Origin: Shouchella lonarensis
Lineage (GTDB): Bacteria > Bacillota > Bacilli > Bacillales > Bacillaceae_D
Length of the DNA: 64,000 nucleotides
Direction of reading: 5' to 3'
Assembly (NCBI RefSeq): GCF_900096965.1
Contig: NZ_FMYM01000001.1
Location: 62,001-126,000, forward strand
A program made the translations under genes and the position numbers. The notes under the pieces are model-generated. The model was not told the origin of the DNA. It made no database searches and saw nothing but the letters and a program-made list of their open reading frames with translations. Shown here piece after piece: positions 1-9,158 of this stretch (the first letter of the stretch is position 1; the number at the start of each line of letters is the position of its first letter).

Positions 1-158
1 TTGATCATGAATTTGTTGGGGATACGTTTGTGCCGATGTTGGATGAGAATGAATGGCATGTCACTGACGTTGTTCATGGAGTGACAGACGAAAAAAACCG
101 TTATCCCTATGAGTTTCGCACGTATATGCGTAAACAACGCGCGGACGTGAGGATATAA
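1..158 (+). CDS. dfrA: Dihydrofolate reductase, C-terminal end (partial)
   Basis: An open frame enters from the left edge (first full codon at 3) and stops with TAA at 156-158, giving the last 51 residues of a protein. They begin DHEFVGDTFVP and contain DEKNRYPYEF, the usual C-terminal strand pattern of bacterial dihydrofolate reductase, which makes tetrahydrofolate with NADPH. Only the tail is visible, so the active site cannot be checked. Identification rests on the tail motif alone. Confidence 0.75.
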   Translation, partial: DHEFVGDTFVPMLDENEWHVTDVVHGVTDEKNRYPYEFRTYMRKQRADVRI

Positions 159-194
159 GGAGATAATTGGAAGAAAATAAATGAAAAAAGATGA

Positions 195-223
195 TTGATT
201 GTAGAACAATCATGTGATATTAT
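195..223 (+). promoter_or_regulatory. Sigma-A-type promoter of the lysine riboswitch transcript
   Basis: TTGATT (195-200) and TATTAT (218-223) are separated by 17 bases, directly upstream of the riboswitch. Spacing and position fit a vegetative promoter. Confidence 0.55.
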
Positions 224-249
224 GAAAAGCAATTATATAAAGAACACCT

Positions 250-430
250 CATCTGCCAGATGGGGTAGAGGCGCAAAAATGATGAGTACATGTTTCGGAG
301 CGAGGACAGCGATGATGAATGTGGAAAGGTATTTTTGCCGAAGCTAAAAAGGGTGTCCGTCCTTTTTAAGCTGGGTCGACATTGAATAAGTGTCGGACTG
401 TCACAGGAAACTGTGGAGAACTACTATTGG
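250..430 (+). promoter_or_regulatory. Lysine riboswitch (L box)
   Basis: The conserved L-box blocks occur in order: GGTAGAGGCGCAAAA near 263-278, an AGTA element, GGAAAGG and GCCGAAG near 323-342, GCTGGG near 370-375, and ACTGTCACAGGAAACTGTGG near 398-417. A closing CTACT pairs back to GGTAG. An intrinsic terminator follows at 454-487, so the element probably acts by transcription attenuation when lysine binds. It is a leader of the downstream transporter gene. Confidence 0.92.
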
Positions 431-453
431 ATGGGACTGTTTTGTTTGCATTT

Positions 454-487
454 GAGACAATGATGGGCTACCCGTGATTGTCTTTTT
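454..487 (+). terminator. Riboswitch expression-platform terminator
   Basis: GACAAT at 456-461 pairs with ATTGTC at 477-482, with an inner GGG/CCC pair and a following T5 run. It lies between the lysine aptamer and the transporter gene, so it is the conditional terminator. Confidence 0.75.
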
Positions 488-525
488 ATGTTGATAGACA
501 GGACCTAAAAAAGGAGAGGTTTTTC

Positions 526-2154
526 TTGTGGTATTCACTCATTCCCCCACTTGTTGCACTTGTATTGGTTATTCTTACGCGGCGAGTATTGTTATCATTA
601 GGCGCTGCAATTGTTGTCGGGGCGTTCATTGTATTTCAGTTTGATGTTTTCATGGTATTGGCAGGAATTTTTCAAACAGCGATTGGGTTTATCTTTTCTT
701 TTGATTCTATGGAATCTCCTACATTCTCTGGTGTGTTCCAGGCAATTTCTGCCGGTGGTTTTCACTTAAACACATGGGAGCTTTACATCATTTTATTTTT
801 GCTACTGCTTGGTATGATGGCAAGTTTAATTCGTTTCTCTGGTGGTGATCAGGCATTTAGCCGTTTTGCAGCCAAGCGAATTGAAACAAAAAGAGGCGCG
901 TTGTTGTTACCTTTTTGTCTTGGTTTATTAATTTTTATTGATGATTATTTTAATACACTCACCGTTGGAAATGTCAGCCGCCCACTCACGGACCGTTATC
1001 GTGTATCGCGGGCGAAGCTGGCCTATGCGATTGATTCAACTGCTGCACCTGTTTGTGTGATGATGCCTTTATCAAGCTGGGGAGCATTTATTATGGGAAC
1101 GATGGCAACCATTTTAGCACCAACAGCCTTCTCTGTGCATAGTGGATTTGAAGCATTTTTATACACAATCCCGATCAACTTTTATGCAATTGTGACACTG
1201 TCGATGTTATTTTTGGTGATTTGGTTTCAAATTGATATTGGTTCCATGAAGCAGCATGAAAAACGTGCGCAACAAACCGGGGAGTTATTTGATCCAAAGA
1301 AAGGTTTACCGGCGGGAGACGATGGGTCTACCGAAGTCGTTGAGAGTGGGCGTGTGACGCAATTACTGTATCCAATTATTGCGCTTGTCATGGGCACAAG
1401 TGCATGTCTCTTCGGAGCTGGAGCGATTGCGTTGCATGAGGCAGGGATGCCGCTCACATGGCTCGGCATGCTCGAACATACCGATATAGGTTTGTCGTTA
1501 TTTCTCGGTGGTGTGATTGGATTTAGTGTTGCGGTTGTTATCACTATGCAGACAAGACCGGCATGGGGGGCATTTATTGAGGCATTGAAAAAAGGGCTTG
1601 CGACGATGGTGCCCGTTATCGTCATCTTGCTGTTAGCGTGGATTACAATTGAGATGATTACGCGATTAGGCACAGGTACGTACTTGGCTTCTTTAATTGA
1701 TGGGGCAATCGATGTTCGCTTATTGCCACTATGCATATTTTTGCTGGCATGTGGGCTTAGTTTAGCGACAGGTACATCATGGGGCACATTTGGTATGTTA
1801 TTGCCAATTGCCGGAGAAATGGCTTTAGTGTTAGATCCAGCGATGGTTATCCCAATGTTTGCGGCAGTATTGTCAGGCTCACTTTTTGGAGATCATATCT
1901 CGCCAATTTCTGATTCGACCATTTTATCATCGGCGGGTGCAGGAAGTCATCATATTGATCATGTGATGACACAATTACCATACGCACTGATAAGTGCAGG
2001 GATTGCCGCATTATCCTTTCTTGTGCTTGGTTTCGTTGGTGTCGCTGCTTCTTGGACTGTGCTCATCGTCATGCTTGGTTTGTTTGTAAGTTATCATACT
2101 GTACTGAAACGAAGAATGACGGAAAACCGAAAACTTGCGGAAAAACGAGGCTAG
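526..2154 (+). CDS. NhaC-family antiporter/transporter under lysine riboswitch control (LysW-like lysine uptake candidate)
   Basis: A 542-residue polytopic membrane protein with about 12 hydrophobic segments and the NhaC-family signature GDHISPISDSTILSS followed by DHVMTQLPYA near the C-terminus. NhaC proteins exchange Na+ for protons or organic substrates. The lysine riboswitch upstream argues that this member imports lysine, as proposed for LysW-type NhaC homologues; that step is inference. The TTG start at 526 is chosen because AAGGAGAGG lies 6 bases upstream. An upstream TTG at 478 falls inside the riboswitch terminator stem and cannot be the normal start. An intrinsic terminator overlaps the stop codon. 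Confidence 0.85.
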   Translation: MWYSLIPPLVALVLVILTRRVLLSLGAAIVVGAFIVFQFDVFMVLAGIFQTAIGFIFSFDSMESPTFSGVFQAISAGGFHLNTWELYIILFLLLLGMMASLIRFSGGDQAFSRFAAKRIETKRGALLLPFCLGLLIFIDDYFNTLTVGNVSRPLTDRYRVSRAKLAYAIDSTAAPVCVMMPLSSWGAFIMGTMATILAPTAFSVHSGFEAFLYTIPINFYAIVTLSMLFLVIWFQIDIGSMKQHEKRAQQTGELFDPKKGLPAGDDGSTEVVESGRVTQLLYPIIALVMGTSACLFGAGAIALHEAGMPLTWLGMLEHTDIGLSLFLGGVIGFSVAVVITMQTRPAWGAFIEALKKGLATMVPVIVILLLAWITIEMITRLGTGTYLASLIDGAIDVRLLPLCIFLLACGLSLATGTSWGTFGMLLPIAGEMALVLDPAMVIPMFAAVLSGSLFGDHISPISDSTILSSAGAGSHHIDHVMTQLPYALISAGIAALSFLVLGFVGVAASWTVLIVMLGLFVSYHTVLKRRMTENRKLAEKRG

Positions 2155-2170
2155 CACAGTCTCGTTTTTT
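2141..2170. terminator. Convergent intrinsic terminator
   Basis: AAAAACGAG (2141-2149) pairs with CTCGTTTTT (2161-2169). The stem is A-rich on the left and T-rich on the right, so it can stop both the rightward transporter transcript and the leftward yhhN-like transcript. Confidence 0.7.
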
Positions 2171-2174
2171 CAAC

Positions 2175-2864
2175 TTACTTGGATGACCATATCCAACTTT
2201 TTGCAATGAAAAATTGGGCGCTGTAGTAAGTAGACATGATGAAGATAGATGAATATGGGATCGGCGTCGCAAAATGATGCCAAGCAAGAATGCTATCGGA
2301 GAGGACAAATAATATTGCTCCAATAATGGCGTATTTGTTTTTTGTAAACAAAGCCATTGCTGCCATTGTGCCAATGACAATCATATATAGAACGACGGGA
2401 AAGATCATATGTGACTGGTCATCCAACATATAACTAATGAGCGATATGCCAAAGACGAGTGCATATCCTGCAATAAGTAGTGTTGAAAAAAGTCGGTAAG
2501 GTACAGGGGAGGCTGCACGGTAAAAACCAAATGCACTTGGTGGTGACGAGTGGGTGATTTGGGTTGTTTTCGGAAGCGCTTGATAAAAACCGATGATGTA
2601 ACAAATATGTCCGAGTAGGAAAACAATGAGCCCACCAAGAAATGAAAAAATAATCACGGCATCTGCAATGAGACAAATGGATAAGCCGATAAGCATGGTC
2701 ATTCCTTTTTTCTTGCCACGTTGCCATCGAGCATAAAGGATAATCAATAGAATGGGTACAACTTTAAATAAAACGAGTAGTGCTACGATGTTTTCAAGCG
2801 TGGGGATGAATGAAATATAAAATAAACTCATGAAAATAATGGCGGCGGGAAAAATCCTATTCAC
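2175..2864 (-). CDS. YhhN-family integral membrane protein (lysoplasmalogenase-like)
   Basis: A roughly 229-residue protein with about eight hydrophobic segments. It shows the YhhN/TMEM86 pattern: K-VP early, an internal ICLIADAVIIF helix with conserved Asp, and LLGHICYIIGFYQAL. Family members with known activity hydrolyse the vinyl-ether bond of lysoplasmalogens; bacterial roles are mostly unknown. The GTG start at 2864 is chosen because AAGGGG lies about 9 bases upstream; an upstream frame to 2927 is open but lacks a ribosome site. It stands alone, convergent with the NhaC gene. Confidence 0.7.
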   Translation of the reverse strand: MNRIFPAAIIFMSLFYISFIPTLENIVALLVLFKVVPILLIILYARWQRGKKKGMTMLIGLSICLIADAVIIFSFLGGLIVFLLGHICYIIGFYQALPKTTQITHSSPPSAFGFYRAASPVPYRLFSTLLIAGYALVFGISLISYMLDDQSHMIFPVVLYMIVIGTMAAMALFTKNKYAIIGAILFVLSDSILAWHHFATPIPYSSIFIMSTYYSAQFFIAKSWIWSSK

Positions 2865-2935
2865 ACATAGCAACCCCTTATCAGCATATTTAATAAATAT
2901 TGTACATTTTTGTGTAAGCGCTGTCAAAATAAAAT

Positions 2936-2982
2936 AATGACAATGAGACCTCCCATTGATCTAGGTAGGTCTCGTTGTCATT
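2936..2982 (-). terminator. Terminator of lytH
   Basis: A near-perfect 16-bp inverted repeat, AATGACAATGAGACCT (2936-2951) with AGGTCTCGTTGTCATT (2967-2982), overlaps the lytH stop codon. T-rich sequence follows on the minus strand. Confidence 0.85.
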
Positions 2983-3976
2983 ATGAATTGTAGCGTGCTT
3001 TTTTGGCAGCGCGCTCCCATACTTTTAAAGATGGATAAGGGTCAAATGACCACTCTGTTATCCCGTTATCTCGGTACATGCCGTAATGAAGATGGGGTGG
3101 AAATTTTCCTTGCGTACCTGGTTTGCCATAACCAGAGCTACCGCAATAACCAATAACTTGACCAGCTTTTAGAATGCTGCCTTTCTCAAGACCTTTTTCA
3201 TAACCACTTAAATGGGCGTAGTAGTGATAAATGTTATCCAAATCACGGATACCAATACGCCAACCACCATAAGGATTCCATCCAATCGTTTCTACGATGC
3301 CGTAAGATGCAGATTGAATAGGCACACCATAGCTTGCGAAAATATCGGTTCCTTCATGAATACGTCTTCCCCCCCAGCCCCGTCGATCTCCCCAAGTACT
3401 GCGGTAGCTGTAATTATGATGAAGAGGCATGACAAAGGCATGCTCATGTAAATGTAGTTGGTCAAAATGTGCGTAGACTTGTGCATGGCCATAAACAATG
3501 TTTACACTTTGTTCACGTTGATAAAAATGCCATAGGGCAATTCGAAAATCATCTTCACTATAACCGTAAGACTCTAAATAACGTGCCAATGTATAGAGCA
3601 CATCCTCGTCATCATCTAAGCGCGCATACCCGTCGTCGTTTCCGTCCAAGCCAATTCCTTCAAACAATTGAATCGTGTGGGGGTTTTGATCTTCTTTGTT
3701 AGGGTTTAATACGCCGACCCAGTCTTCTTTAGCATAGTAAATGGAAATCATACCTTCAGCTTCTTCACGATCTCGCAATGCCTTCCGTAAGCCGCGTTCA
3801 TATGTATCGACAGCAGCTAAGTAAAACCAAGGCACGTGGGTAATGGTTTCCATTTTTTTATACAAAGCGAGTCGTTCAGCATAGACATCTTTTTCTGATT
3901 GTGCCTTTGCTTGCATACATGGTGAACAAATGAAAAGACAAATGAGTAAGCCAAGTATTATCCGTCGTAGTGTCAT
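2981..3976 (-). CDS. lytH: Sporulation L-Ala-D-Glu endopeptidase LytH (M23 family)
   Basis: 331 residues. An N-terminal signal/anchor segment (about 5-25) is followed by a helical region and a C-terminal M23 peptidase domain. Zinc ligands are visible in HEGTD (HxxxD) and HLHYG (HxH). Length and architecture match LytH, which trims cortex peptide stems to single L-alanine in the mother cell during spore formation. Divergent placement beside lipA is the same as in Bacillus subtilis. The start has AAGGAG about 8 bases upstream. LytH is sigma-K controlled in B. subtilis; CATAATAAA upstream is only a near match to a sigma-K -10, so regulation here is unproven. Confidence 0.88.
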   Translation of the reverse strand: MTLRRIILGLLICLFICSPCMQAKAQSEKDVYAERLALYKKMETITHVPWFYLAAVDTYERGLRKALRDREEAEGMISIYYAKEDWVGVLNPNKEDQNPHTIQLFEGIGLDGNDDGYARLDDDEDVLYTLARYLESYGYSEDDFRIALWHFYQREQSVNIVYGHAQVYAHFDQLHLHEHAFVMPLHHNYSYRSTWGDRRGWGGRRIHEGTDIFASYGVPIQSASYGIVETIGWNPYGGWRIGIRDLDNIYHYYAHLSGYEKGLEKGSILKAGQVIGYCGSSGYGKPGTQGKFPPHLHYGMYRDNGITEWSFDPYPSLKVWERAAKKARYNS

Positions 3977-4147
3977 AAAAAATCTCCTTTCTTCTAGGCA
4001 ATTCCAGTTTATTATGTGTTAGAGACGAAGAAGGATCACTGAAAAACGTTTCCATTTTTCCCATTTGAGCTTCTTAGGTGGAAGAAGAAGCGCGTTCATG
4101 GTACGATGGGAATAGAAAGTAGTAATTGGAAGAAGGGTGGAGCAACG

Positions 4148-5077
4148 ATGGCACCAAAAGATGTATCAAAACCAAAAGAAGCGCATGTTCGAAAGCCAGA
4201 TTGGCTTAAAATTAAACTAAATACGAATTCATCTTATACAGGTTTAAAAAAGATGATGCGTGAAAAAAAATTACATACTGTATGTGAAGAAGCCCGTTGT
4301 CCAAACATCCATGAGTGTTGGGCCGTGCGAAAAACAGCAACGTTTATGATTCTTGGTGATATTTGTACACGCGGTTGCCGCTTCTGTGCAGTCAAAACAG
4401 GCTTGCCAACAGAACTGGATTTACAAGAGCCAGAACGTGTGGCTGAGTCAGTAGAACAGATGGGGTTAAAGCATGTCGTTATTACAGCTGTTGCACGGGA
4501 TGATTTAAAAGATGGGGGTGCATCCGTTTTTGCGGAAACGGTTCGCGCGGTTCGGCGCAAAAACCCGTTTTGTACGATCGAAGTCCTACCGTCTGACATG
4601 CGTGGTGATGAAGAGAGTTTGCGCATTTTAATGGACGCGCGACCGAACATTATGAACCATAACATTGAGACGGTACGCCGCTTAACACCGAAAGTCCGCG
4701 CTCGAGCTAAATATGAGCGTACGCTTGAATTTTTACGTCGGGCGAAAGAAATGCATGAGGATATTCCAACAAAATCAAGTTTAATGATTGGTCTTGGAGA
4801 AACAAAAGAAGAGATCATTGAGACGATGGATGATTTGCGGGCGCATGATGTTGATATCGTTACGATTGGTCAATATTTGCAACCAACGAAAAAGCATTTA
4901 AAAGTGATAAAATATTATCATCCAGATGAGTTTGCTGAGTTAAAAGAGATCGCACTAAGCAAAGGTTTTAGTCATTGTGAAGCTGGTCCCCTTGTACGTT
5001 CCTCTTACCATGCAGATGAGCAAGTGAACCAAGCACAAGTAAATATGGAAGCGAAAAAAGCTGCGGATCTTTCTTAG
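4148..5077 (+). CDS. lipA: Lipoyl synthase
   Basis: 309 residues of a radical-SAM enzyme that inserts two sulfurs into octanoyl groups on lipoate-dependent proteins. Both iron-sulfur cluster motifs are present: the auxiliary-cluster [13 protein letters not shown] (CX4CX5C) and the radical-SAM CTRGCRFC (CX3CX2C). A C-terminal RSSYHA motif is also present. The ATG at 4148 has GGGTGGAG just upstream; the in-frame ATG at 4106 lacks a ribosome site. It is divergent from lytH and ends in a strong terminator. Confidence 0.97.
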   Translation: MAPKDVSKPKEAHVRKPDWLKIKLNTNSSYTGLKKMMREKKLHTVCEEARCPNIHECWAVRKTATFMILGDICTRGCRFCAVKTGLPTELDLQEPERVAESVEQMGLKHVVITAVARDDLKDGGASVFAETVRAVRRKNPFCTIEVLPSDMRGDEESLRILMDARPNIMNHNIETVRRLTPKVRARAKYERTLEFLRRAKEMHEDIPTKSSLMIGLGETKEEIIETMDDLRAHDVDIVTIGQYLQPTKKHLKVIKYYHPDEFAELKEIALSKGFSHCEAGPLVRSSYHADEQVNQAQVNMEAKKAADLS

Positions 5078-5088
5078 GAGAAGCTGCT

Positions 5089-5117
5089 AAAAGCACCGGT
5101 TATACCGGTGCTTTTTT
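5089..5117 (+). terminator. lipA terminator
   Basis: AAAGCACCGG and CCGGTGCTTT form an 10-bp stem with loop TTATA, followed by T6. Confidence 0.9.
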
Positions 5118-5289
5118 GATCGTGTAAGGACGTTACTGTGCTAAAGTAAAATGACCTTGTTGTCAAAACGAAAAAATTAAATCGGTGTGAAAAGGGCTCA
5201 AATTAACAGTATTTCATACAATCAAAGGGCTTAATTGTCCTGATGGCGTGAGGGTCGCATTCAGCAGAGTTTATCGCGCTTAAGCTAGG

Positions 5290-5318
5290 TTGCGTATTTT
5301 TTTCAAGACCGTTATGAT
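5290..5318 (+). promoter_or_regulatory. Candidate promoter of the ectoine operon
   Basis: TTGCGT (5290-5295), a 17-base spacer and TATGAT (5313-5318), 150 bases upstream of ectA, in a 390-base gene-free stretch. It implies a leader of about 140 nt. I see no stable conserved RNA motif in the rest of the stretch. Confidence 0.45.
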
Positions 5319-5468
5319 AAAAAGGAGTCAACAGGCAAGAAAAACGTTGTAACATAGCCATTGTTAACGTTTGCAATTGTAATGAGTTTTCTAGAGGCAT
5401 ATAAGTTCGAGCACAATCATTTCAAGAAGTAAAAACGGAATATTGTTAATAAAAAGAGGAGTGAGTCA

Positions 5469-5966
5469 ATGAATCCGTCTTTAACACCAGTTTTGACAAT
5501 TACTCGCCCGACAGTTGAAGAAGCTGCATCTATGTGGGAGCTTGTGCAACAATCAACACTCGACAAAAACTCTGCATATAAGTATGTCATGATGTGTACG
5601 TACTTTGCAGAGACCTGCGTTGTAGCAAAAGAGAACGATCATGTTGTTGGATTTATCACAGGTTTTATTCCACCTGAAAAAAGAGATGTTGTGTTTGTTT
5701 GGCAAATAGGCGTCGCTTCATCACAACGTGGAAAAGGTGTTGGTTCAAAAATGTTGCACGCACTCATCGAGCACGAGGCTTGCAAAGATGTGAACTATGT
5801 GGAGGCAACGGTGACGCCATCAAATAAAGCGTCGCAAGCGTTGTTTCGAAGACTTGCTCGAGATTATATGACGAACTGCTTTATTGGAACAGGGTTTAAG
5901 TCATCCTTATTTCCAGAGGATGGTCATGAAGAAGAACGCTGTTTCCGGATTGGTCCGCTCAAATAA
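5469..5966 (+). CDS. ectA: L-2,4-diaminobutyrate acetyltransferase
   Basis: A 165-residue GNAT-fold enzyme that acetylates 2,4-diaminobutyrate at N4, the second step of ectoine synthesis. The acetyl-CoA loop is clear in [17 protein letters not shown] (Q/R-x-x-G-x-G/A pattern). The early tract [16 protein letters not shown] is typical of EctA. ATG 5469 follows AGAGGAGTGAG. It is first in ectABC; 32 bases separate it from ectB. Operon composition makes the assignment firm. Confidence 0.95.
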   Translation: MNPSLTPVLTITRPTVEEAASMWELVQQSTLDKNSAYKYVMMCTYFAETCVVAKENDHVVGFITGFIPPEKRDVVFVWQIGVASSQRGKGVGSKMLHALIEHEACKDVNYVEATVTPSNKASQALFRRLARDYMTNCFIGTGFKSSLFPEDGHEEERCFRIGPLK

Positions 5967-5998
5967 AAAGTGATTACGACAAGGAGGATTTTTTTAAC

Positions 5999-7279
5999 AT
6001 GAGTCAAACAGACATGGAAGTCTTTCAAGAGTTAGAGTCGGAGGTTCGCAGTTATTGTCGCAGCTTTCCTGCTGTATTTACAAAAGCGAAAGGGTATAAA
6101 GTATGGGATATAGAGGGAAATGAGTACATTGATTTTTTTTCCGGTGCGGGTGCTCTTAATTACGGTCACAATGATGAAGAGATGAAACAAGCACTTGTTG
6201 ATTATATTTTAAATGACGGTATTACCCATTCATTAGACATGGCGACTGACGCAAAAGGGACATTTTTGAGAAAATTTCATGAGGTCATCTTACAACCGCG
6301 TGCGCTCAATTATAAAGTGATGTTTCCTGGACCGACAGGAACAAATACTGTTGAAAGTGCGTTAAAATTGGCGCGAAAAGTGACTGGACGGACAGACATT
6401 ATGAGTTTCACAAACGGGTTTCATGGGATGACGATTGGTTCGCTGTCTGTGACAGGAAACTTGGCGAAACGCAAAGGAGCAGGGATTCCGCTCACAAATG
6501 TAGTGACAATGCCGTATGACGATTATGTGAGTGAGGTAGACACGTTAGACTATGTAGAGCGGTTTTTATGTGATCGTGGATCTGGCATGGAGTTACCTGC
6601 AGCAGCAATTGTTGAAACGGTGCAAGGAGAGGGTGGCATAAACGTTGCCCGTACAGAATGGTTACAGCGTTTAGCAAGCATATGCAAAGAGCACGAGATC
6701 TTACTTATTATTGATGATGTGCAAGCTGGTGTTGGACGAACTGGCACATTTTTTAGTTTTGAAGAAGCAAAAATCGTTCCTGACATCGTTTGCTTATCAA
6801 AGTCCATCGGCGGTTACGGTCTACCCCTCGCATTGACATTAATTCGTCCTGATCTAGATGTTTGGTCCCCAGGCGAACATAACGGGACGTTTCGTGGTAA
6901 TAACCATGCGTTTGTGACAGCAACAGCAGCATTAACGTATTGGGAGAATGAGGAATTTATGTCGACAGTGAAAGAGAAGGCAACTCACATTGAAAACTTC
7001 TTGAAAAAGTTGGTTGTTCATTATCCGACAATCGAAGGAGAAGTGCGCGGGCGAGGATTTATGGTTGGGATTCGCTCTAATGTAGCTGGTTTATCTAGCC
7101 GTGTGGCTGCTGCAGCATTTAAACGAGGTCTAATTATGGAGACATCGGGTGCAGAAGATGAAGTCTTCAAATTGTTTCCACCTTTAACGATAGATGAAGA
7201 AGGTTTAGAAAAAGGTTTAGCGCTTCTTGAAGAAAGTGTGCAAGAAGTAACAAAAGAAAAAGAAATGATTGTAAATTAG
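5999..7279 (+). CDS. ectB: Diaminobutyrate-2-oxoglutarate transaminase
   Basis: A 426-residue class-III PLP aminotransferase that converts aspartate semialdehyde and glutamate to 2,4-diaminobutyrate, the entry step of ectoine synthesis. Visible motifs are the phosphate-binding [17 protein letters not shown], the Asp region [12 protein letters not shown], and the PLP-lysine segment [10 protein letters not shown]. Length is normal for EctB. AAGGAGG lies 9 bases before the ATG. It sits between ectA and ectC with short gaps, consistent with one transcript. Confidence 0.97.
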   Translation: MSQTDMEVFQELESEVRSYCRSFPAVFTKAKGYKVWDIEGNEYIDFFSGAGALNYGHNDEEMKQALVDYILNDGITHSLDMATDAKGTFLRKFHEVILQPRALNYKVMFPGPTGTNTVESALKLARKVTGRTDIMSFTNGFHGMTIGSLSVTGNLAKRKGAGIPLTNVVTMPYDDYVSEVDTLDYVERFLCDRGSGMELPAAAIVETVQGEGGINVARTEWLQRLASICKEHEILLIIDDVQAGVGRTGTFFSFEEAKIVPDIVCLSKSIGGYGLPLALTLIRPDLDVWSPGEHNGTFRGNNHAFVTATAALTYWENEEFMSTVKEKATHIENFLKKLVVHYPTIEGEVRGRGFMVGIRSNVAGLSSRVAAAAFKRGLIMETSGAEDEVFKLFPPLTIDEEGLEKGLALLEESVQEVTKEKEMIVN

Positions 7280-7292
7280 GAGGAACAGCGAG

Positions 7293-7676
7293 ATGAAAGT
7301 AGTCAAATTACAAGATGTCATCGGAACAGCGCGCGATGTGAGTGGAGAAAACTGGACGAGTCGACGGTTGCTTGTAAAAGGTGACGGCATGGGCTATTCG
7401 GTTCACGATACGATCATTAAAGCAGGGACAGAGACACACTTATGGTATCAGCATCATTTAGAAGCCGTGTATTGTATTGAAGGCGAAGGAGAGGTAGAAA
7501 CGTTAAAAGACGGGAAAGTGTGGCCCATTAAAAAAAACGAATTGTATGCGCTTGATGAAAATGATGAACATTTACTGCGTGCGCATACGGAGATGCGGAT
7601 GGTATGTGTGTTTAACCCACCGATTACAGGGCAAGAAGTTCATGATGAAAGTGGTGCTTACCCACTTGTCAAATAA
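7293..7676 (+). CDS. ectC: L-ectoine synthase
   Basis: A 127-residue cupin that cyclises N-gamma-acetyl-diaminobutyrate to ectoine. Typical segments are [37 protein letters not shown] and [11 protein letters not shown], with metal-site residues in the cupin strands. It starts 13 bases after ectB with AGGAGG upstream and ends the operon at a terminator. No ectD (ectoine hydroxylase) follows, so 5-hydroxyectoine production is not indicated here. Confidence 0.97.
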   Translation: MKVVKLQDVIGTARDVSGENWTSRRLLVKGDGMGYSVHDTIIKAGTETHLWYQHHLEAVYCIEGEGEVETLKDGKVWPIKKNELYALDENDEHLLRAHTEMRMVCVFNPPITGQEVHDESGAYPLVK

Positions 7677-7688
7677 CCTTGTCACAGA

Positions 7689-7722
7689 AACAGCTTTAGG
7701 TATCCATCTAGGGCTGTTTTTC
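7689..7722 (+). terminator. ectABC terminator
   Basis: AACAGCTTTAG pairs with CTAGGGCTGTT (two G-U pairs) and is followed by T4-5. Confidence 0.7.
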
Positions 7723-7871
7723 GTTTGTAGAGAAGTGATATCCACTATGTAAGACAAAAATTTTTGACGCAGTTATTTATTTTTTCCTTGCATGTTTGCA
7801 GTAAATTAAGTATTAATTAAAGGGAAGTATTTTTTTATATACGGAGAAGATAAGTATTGGAGGTGTATTTG

Positions 7872-8567
7872 GTGAGTAAAAATGAGGATCGTGTGTATGT
7901 TGATACACGAGTGAATGAGTTAAATGATGAACAAAGACAAATTTTTTGGAAGGTGGAAAAAGAAGTATATGCACAAGTGTCATCACAAAAGAAAGTAGAT
8001 ATGATTTTGCGATACATGATTAATGACTGGCTTGTTGCAAAAAAAGGACAGTGCATCGTTCATGAGAATTCAGCGTCCTTGCAACGTTATTGCACAACAT
8101 TTATTTCTGACTTAAGAAAAAAGATGTCTCTTTTTAAAGTCGTACAGGTGGCGCGCATCGGTGCGTTGGTGCTGAGTGTTGCGTTTGCACTACAAATGTT
8201 TATCCATTCTTTCGGTTTTTTTGTGTCGTCCATTGAAGCAACGCGCTTCTCTTTGTTTCCATTTTTACTGCTTAGTTTATTTGGGTTTCTAGGAATTTAC
8301 CTTGTCCAACGATCGGCATTACAAAAACATATACGGATGTGGAAAGTGGCTGGGTACATCAGTCAAGCATGTGCGATCATATTATTCTTTGCGGGGATGA
8401 AGTGGTGGGACAATATTTTGACGTTTAAATTAACATTTGTATCGAGTGCAGTATTTTTGGTTTTGGCTACAATGTGTTATATGATCCTTTCTCGTTGGCA
8501 GCAAAAGTTCGAGCACGAAACGCAAGAAAAGCAACCACTTGAAGTCACAATGGCACAAAAGTCGTAA
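7872..8567 (+). CDS. Uncharacterised membrane protein with N-terminal cytoplasmic domain
   Basis: 231 residues. Residues 1 to about 90 are soluble and charged (RVYVDTRVNELNDEQRQIFW, then a helix ending in LVAKKGQ). Four hydrophobic segments follow, and a short polar tail ends it. The layout resembles DUF1129-type membrane proteins, but I cannot assign a family with confidence. The GTG start at 7872 has GGAGG 8 bases upstream; the in-frame TTG at 7857 would overlap that site. It is a single gene between ectC and the valS T-box. Confidence 0.65.
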   Translation: MSKNEDRVYVDTRVNELNDEQRQIFWKVEKEVYAQVSSQKKVDMILRYMINDWLVAKKGQCIVHENSASLQRYCTTFISDLRKKMSLFKVVQVARIGALVLSVAFALQMFIHSFGFFVSSIEATRFSLFPFLLLSLFGFLGIYLVQRSALQKHIRMWKVAGYISQACAIILFFAGMKWWDNILTFKLTFVSSAVFLVLATMCYMILSRWQQKFEHETQEKQPLEVTMAQKS

Positions 8568-8839
8568 CGAAATTAGAAGCTCATCTCGACAATTGTGACA
8601 CCAAGCAGTGCACATAAGTCTAATGTATTTGGTAAAAGAGACAGCTGGTTAAACGAGAAAGTAACACGTTGCAGGAGGAGATGTGTGTAAGGATGGCGAG
8701 GCATCTTCTGACAATTCGTCACGGTAAGCCCCCCTTTGTGGAAATAATATATAGTATATGTGTATAGACCGTTATATGTGAGTATTTTTTGGGGCGTCAT
8801 CGAACAAGGGATAAAAGCGCCTATTTTTGGCTAAAATGA
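8568..8839. other. Gene-free stretch upstream of the valS leader
   Basis: About 270 bases with no convincing gene. A 75-codon minus-strand frame (8573-8800) and a 24-codon plus-strand frame exist, but neither has a good ribosome site or a recognisable motif. There is no clear terminator after the preceding gene. Confidence 0.5.
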
Positions 8840-8867
8840 TTGCACCAATAGAGAGTTATGTTATAAT
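8840..8867 (+). promoter_or_regulatory. valS leader promoter
   Basis: TTGCAC (8840-8845), a 16-base spacer and a perfect TATAAT (8862-8867), located just before the T-box RNA. Confidence 0.65.
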
Positions 8868-8884
8868 AAGTCTACTAACAAGTC

Positions 8885-9140
8885 GATATCGATATGTGTT
8901 GAGCAGGAGGAGTAGCATGCACGCGCACGTACAGAAAGAGGAGCCCATTGGCTGAGAGGTTCCTTCGTTTGCCCCATGTGAAGGTCGCCTAGGAGCTGTT
9001 ATGCTGAAACGTTGAGTAAGCATAGCCGGTGAGAGCCGTTATTTTACTTAAGTTGTGTAACAAGCCCCAAGTGGCTTGCTGCAAACAAAGGTGGTACCGC
9101 GAGTCCCTTCGTCCTTTGAGATGGAGGGCTTTTTTATTTT
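8885..9140 (+). promoter_or_regulatory. T-box leader, valine-specific
   Basis: The T-box sequence AAGGTGGTACCGCG occurs at 9088-9101. An intrinsic terminator follows: CCCTTCGTC pairs with GATGGAGGG at 9105-9128, then a T run. Stem I has AGTA (8914 area) opposite GAAGGTCGCC, placing a GUC valine specifier codon at 8984-8986. Uncharged tRNA-Val would favour the antiterminator and valS expression. Confidence 0.95.
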
Positions 9141-9158
9141 TTGAAGGAGGCGAATGAG

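Noticed and set aside
1227-1787. 186-codon frame opposite the NhaC-type gene
   Set aside because: Antisense shadow of a strongly coding gene; no ribosome site and no recognisable domain.
3977-4030. Sigma-K promoter for lytH
   Set aside because: CATAATAAA is a near -10 match, but no AC-type -35 at the right distance, so it is not listed as a feature.
4234-4818. 194-codon frame opposite lipA
   Set aside because: Shadow of the radical-SAM coding sequence; composition is that of reversed codons.
8573-8800. 75-codon minus-strand frame before the valS T-box
   Set aside because: No ribosome site, no motif, and it runs toward the preceding gene; noncoding is more likely.
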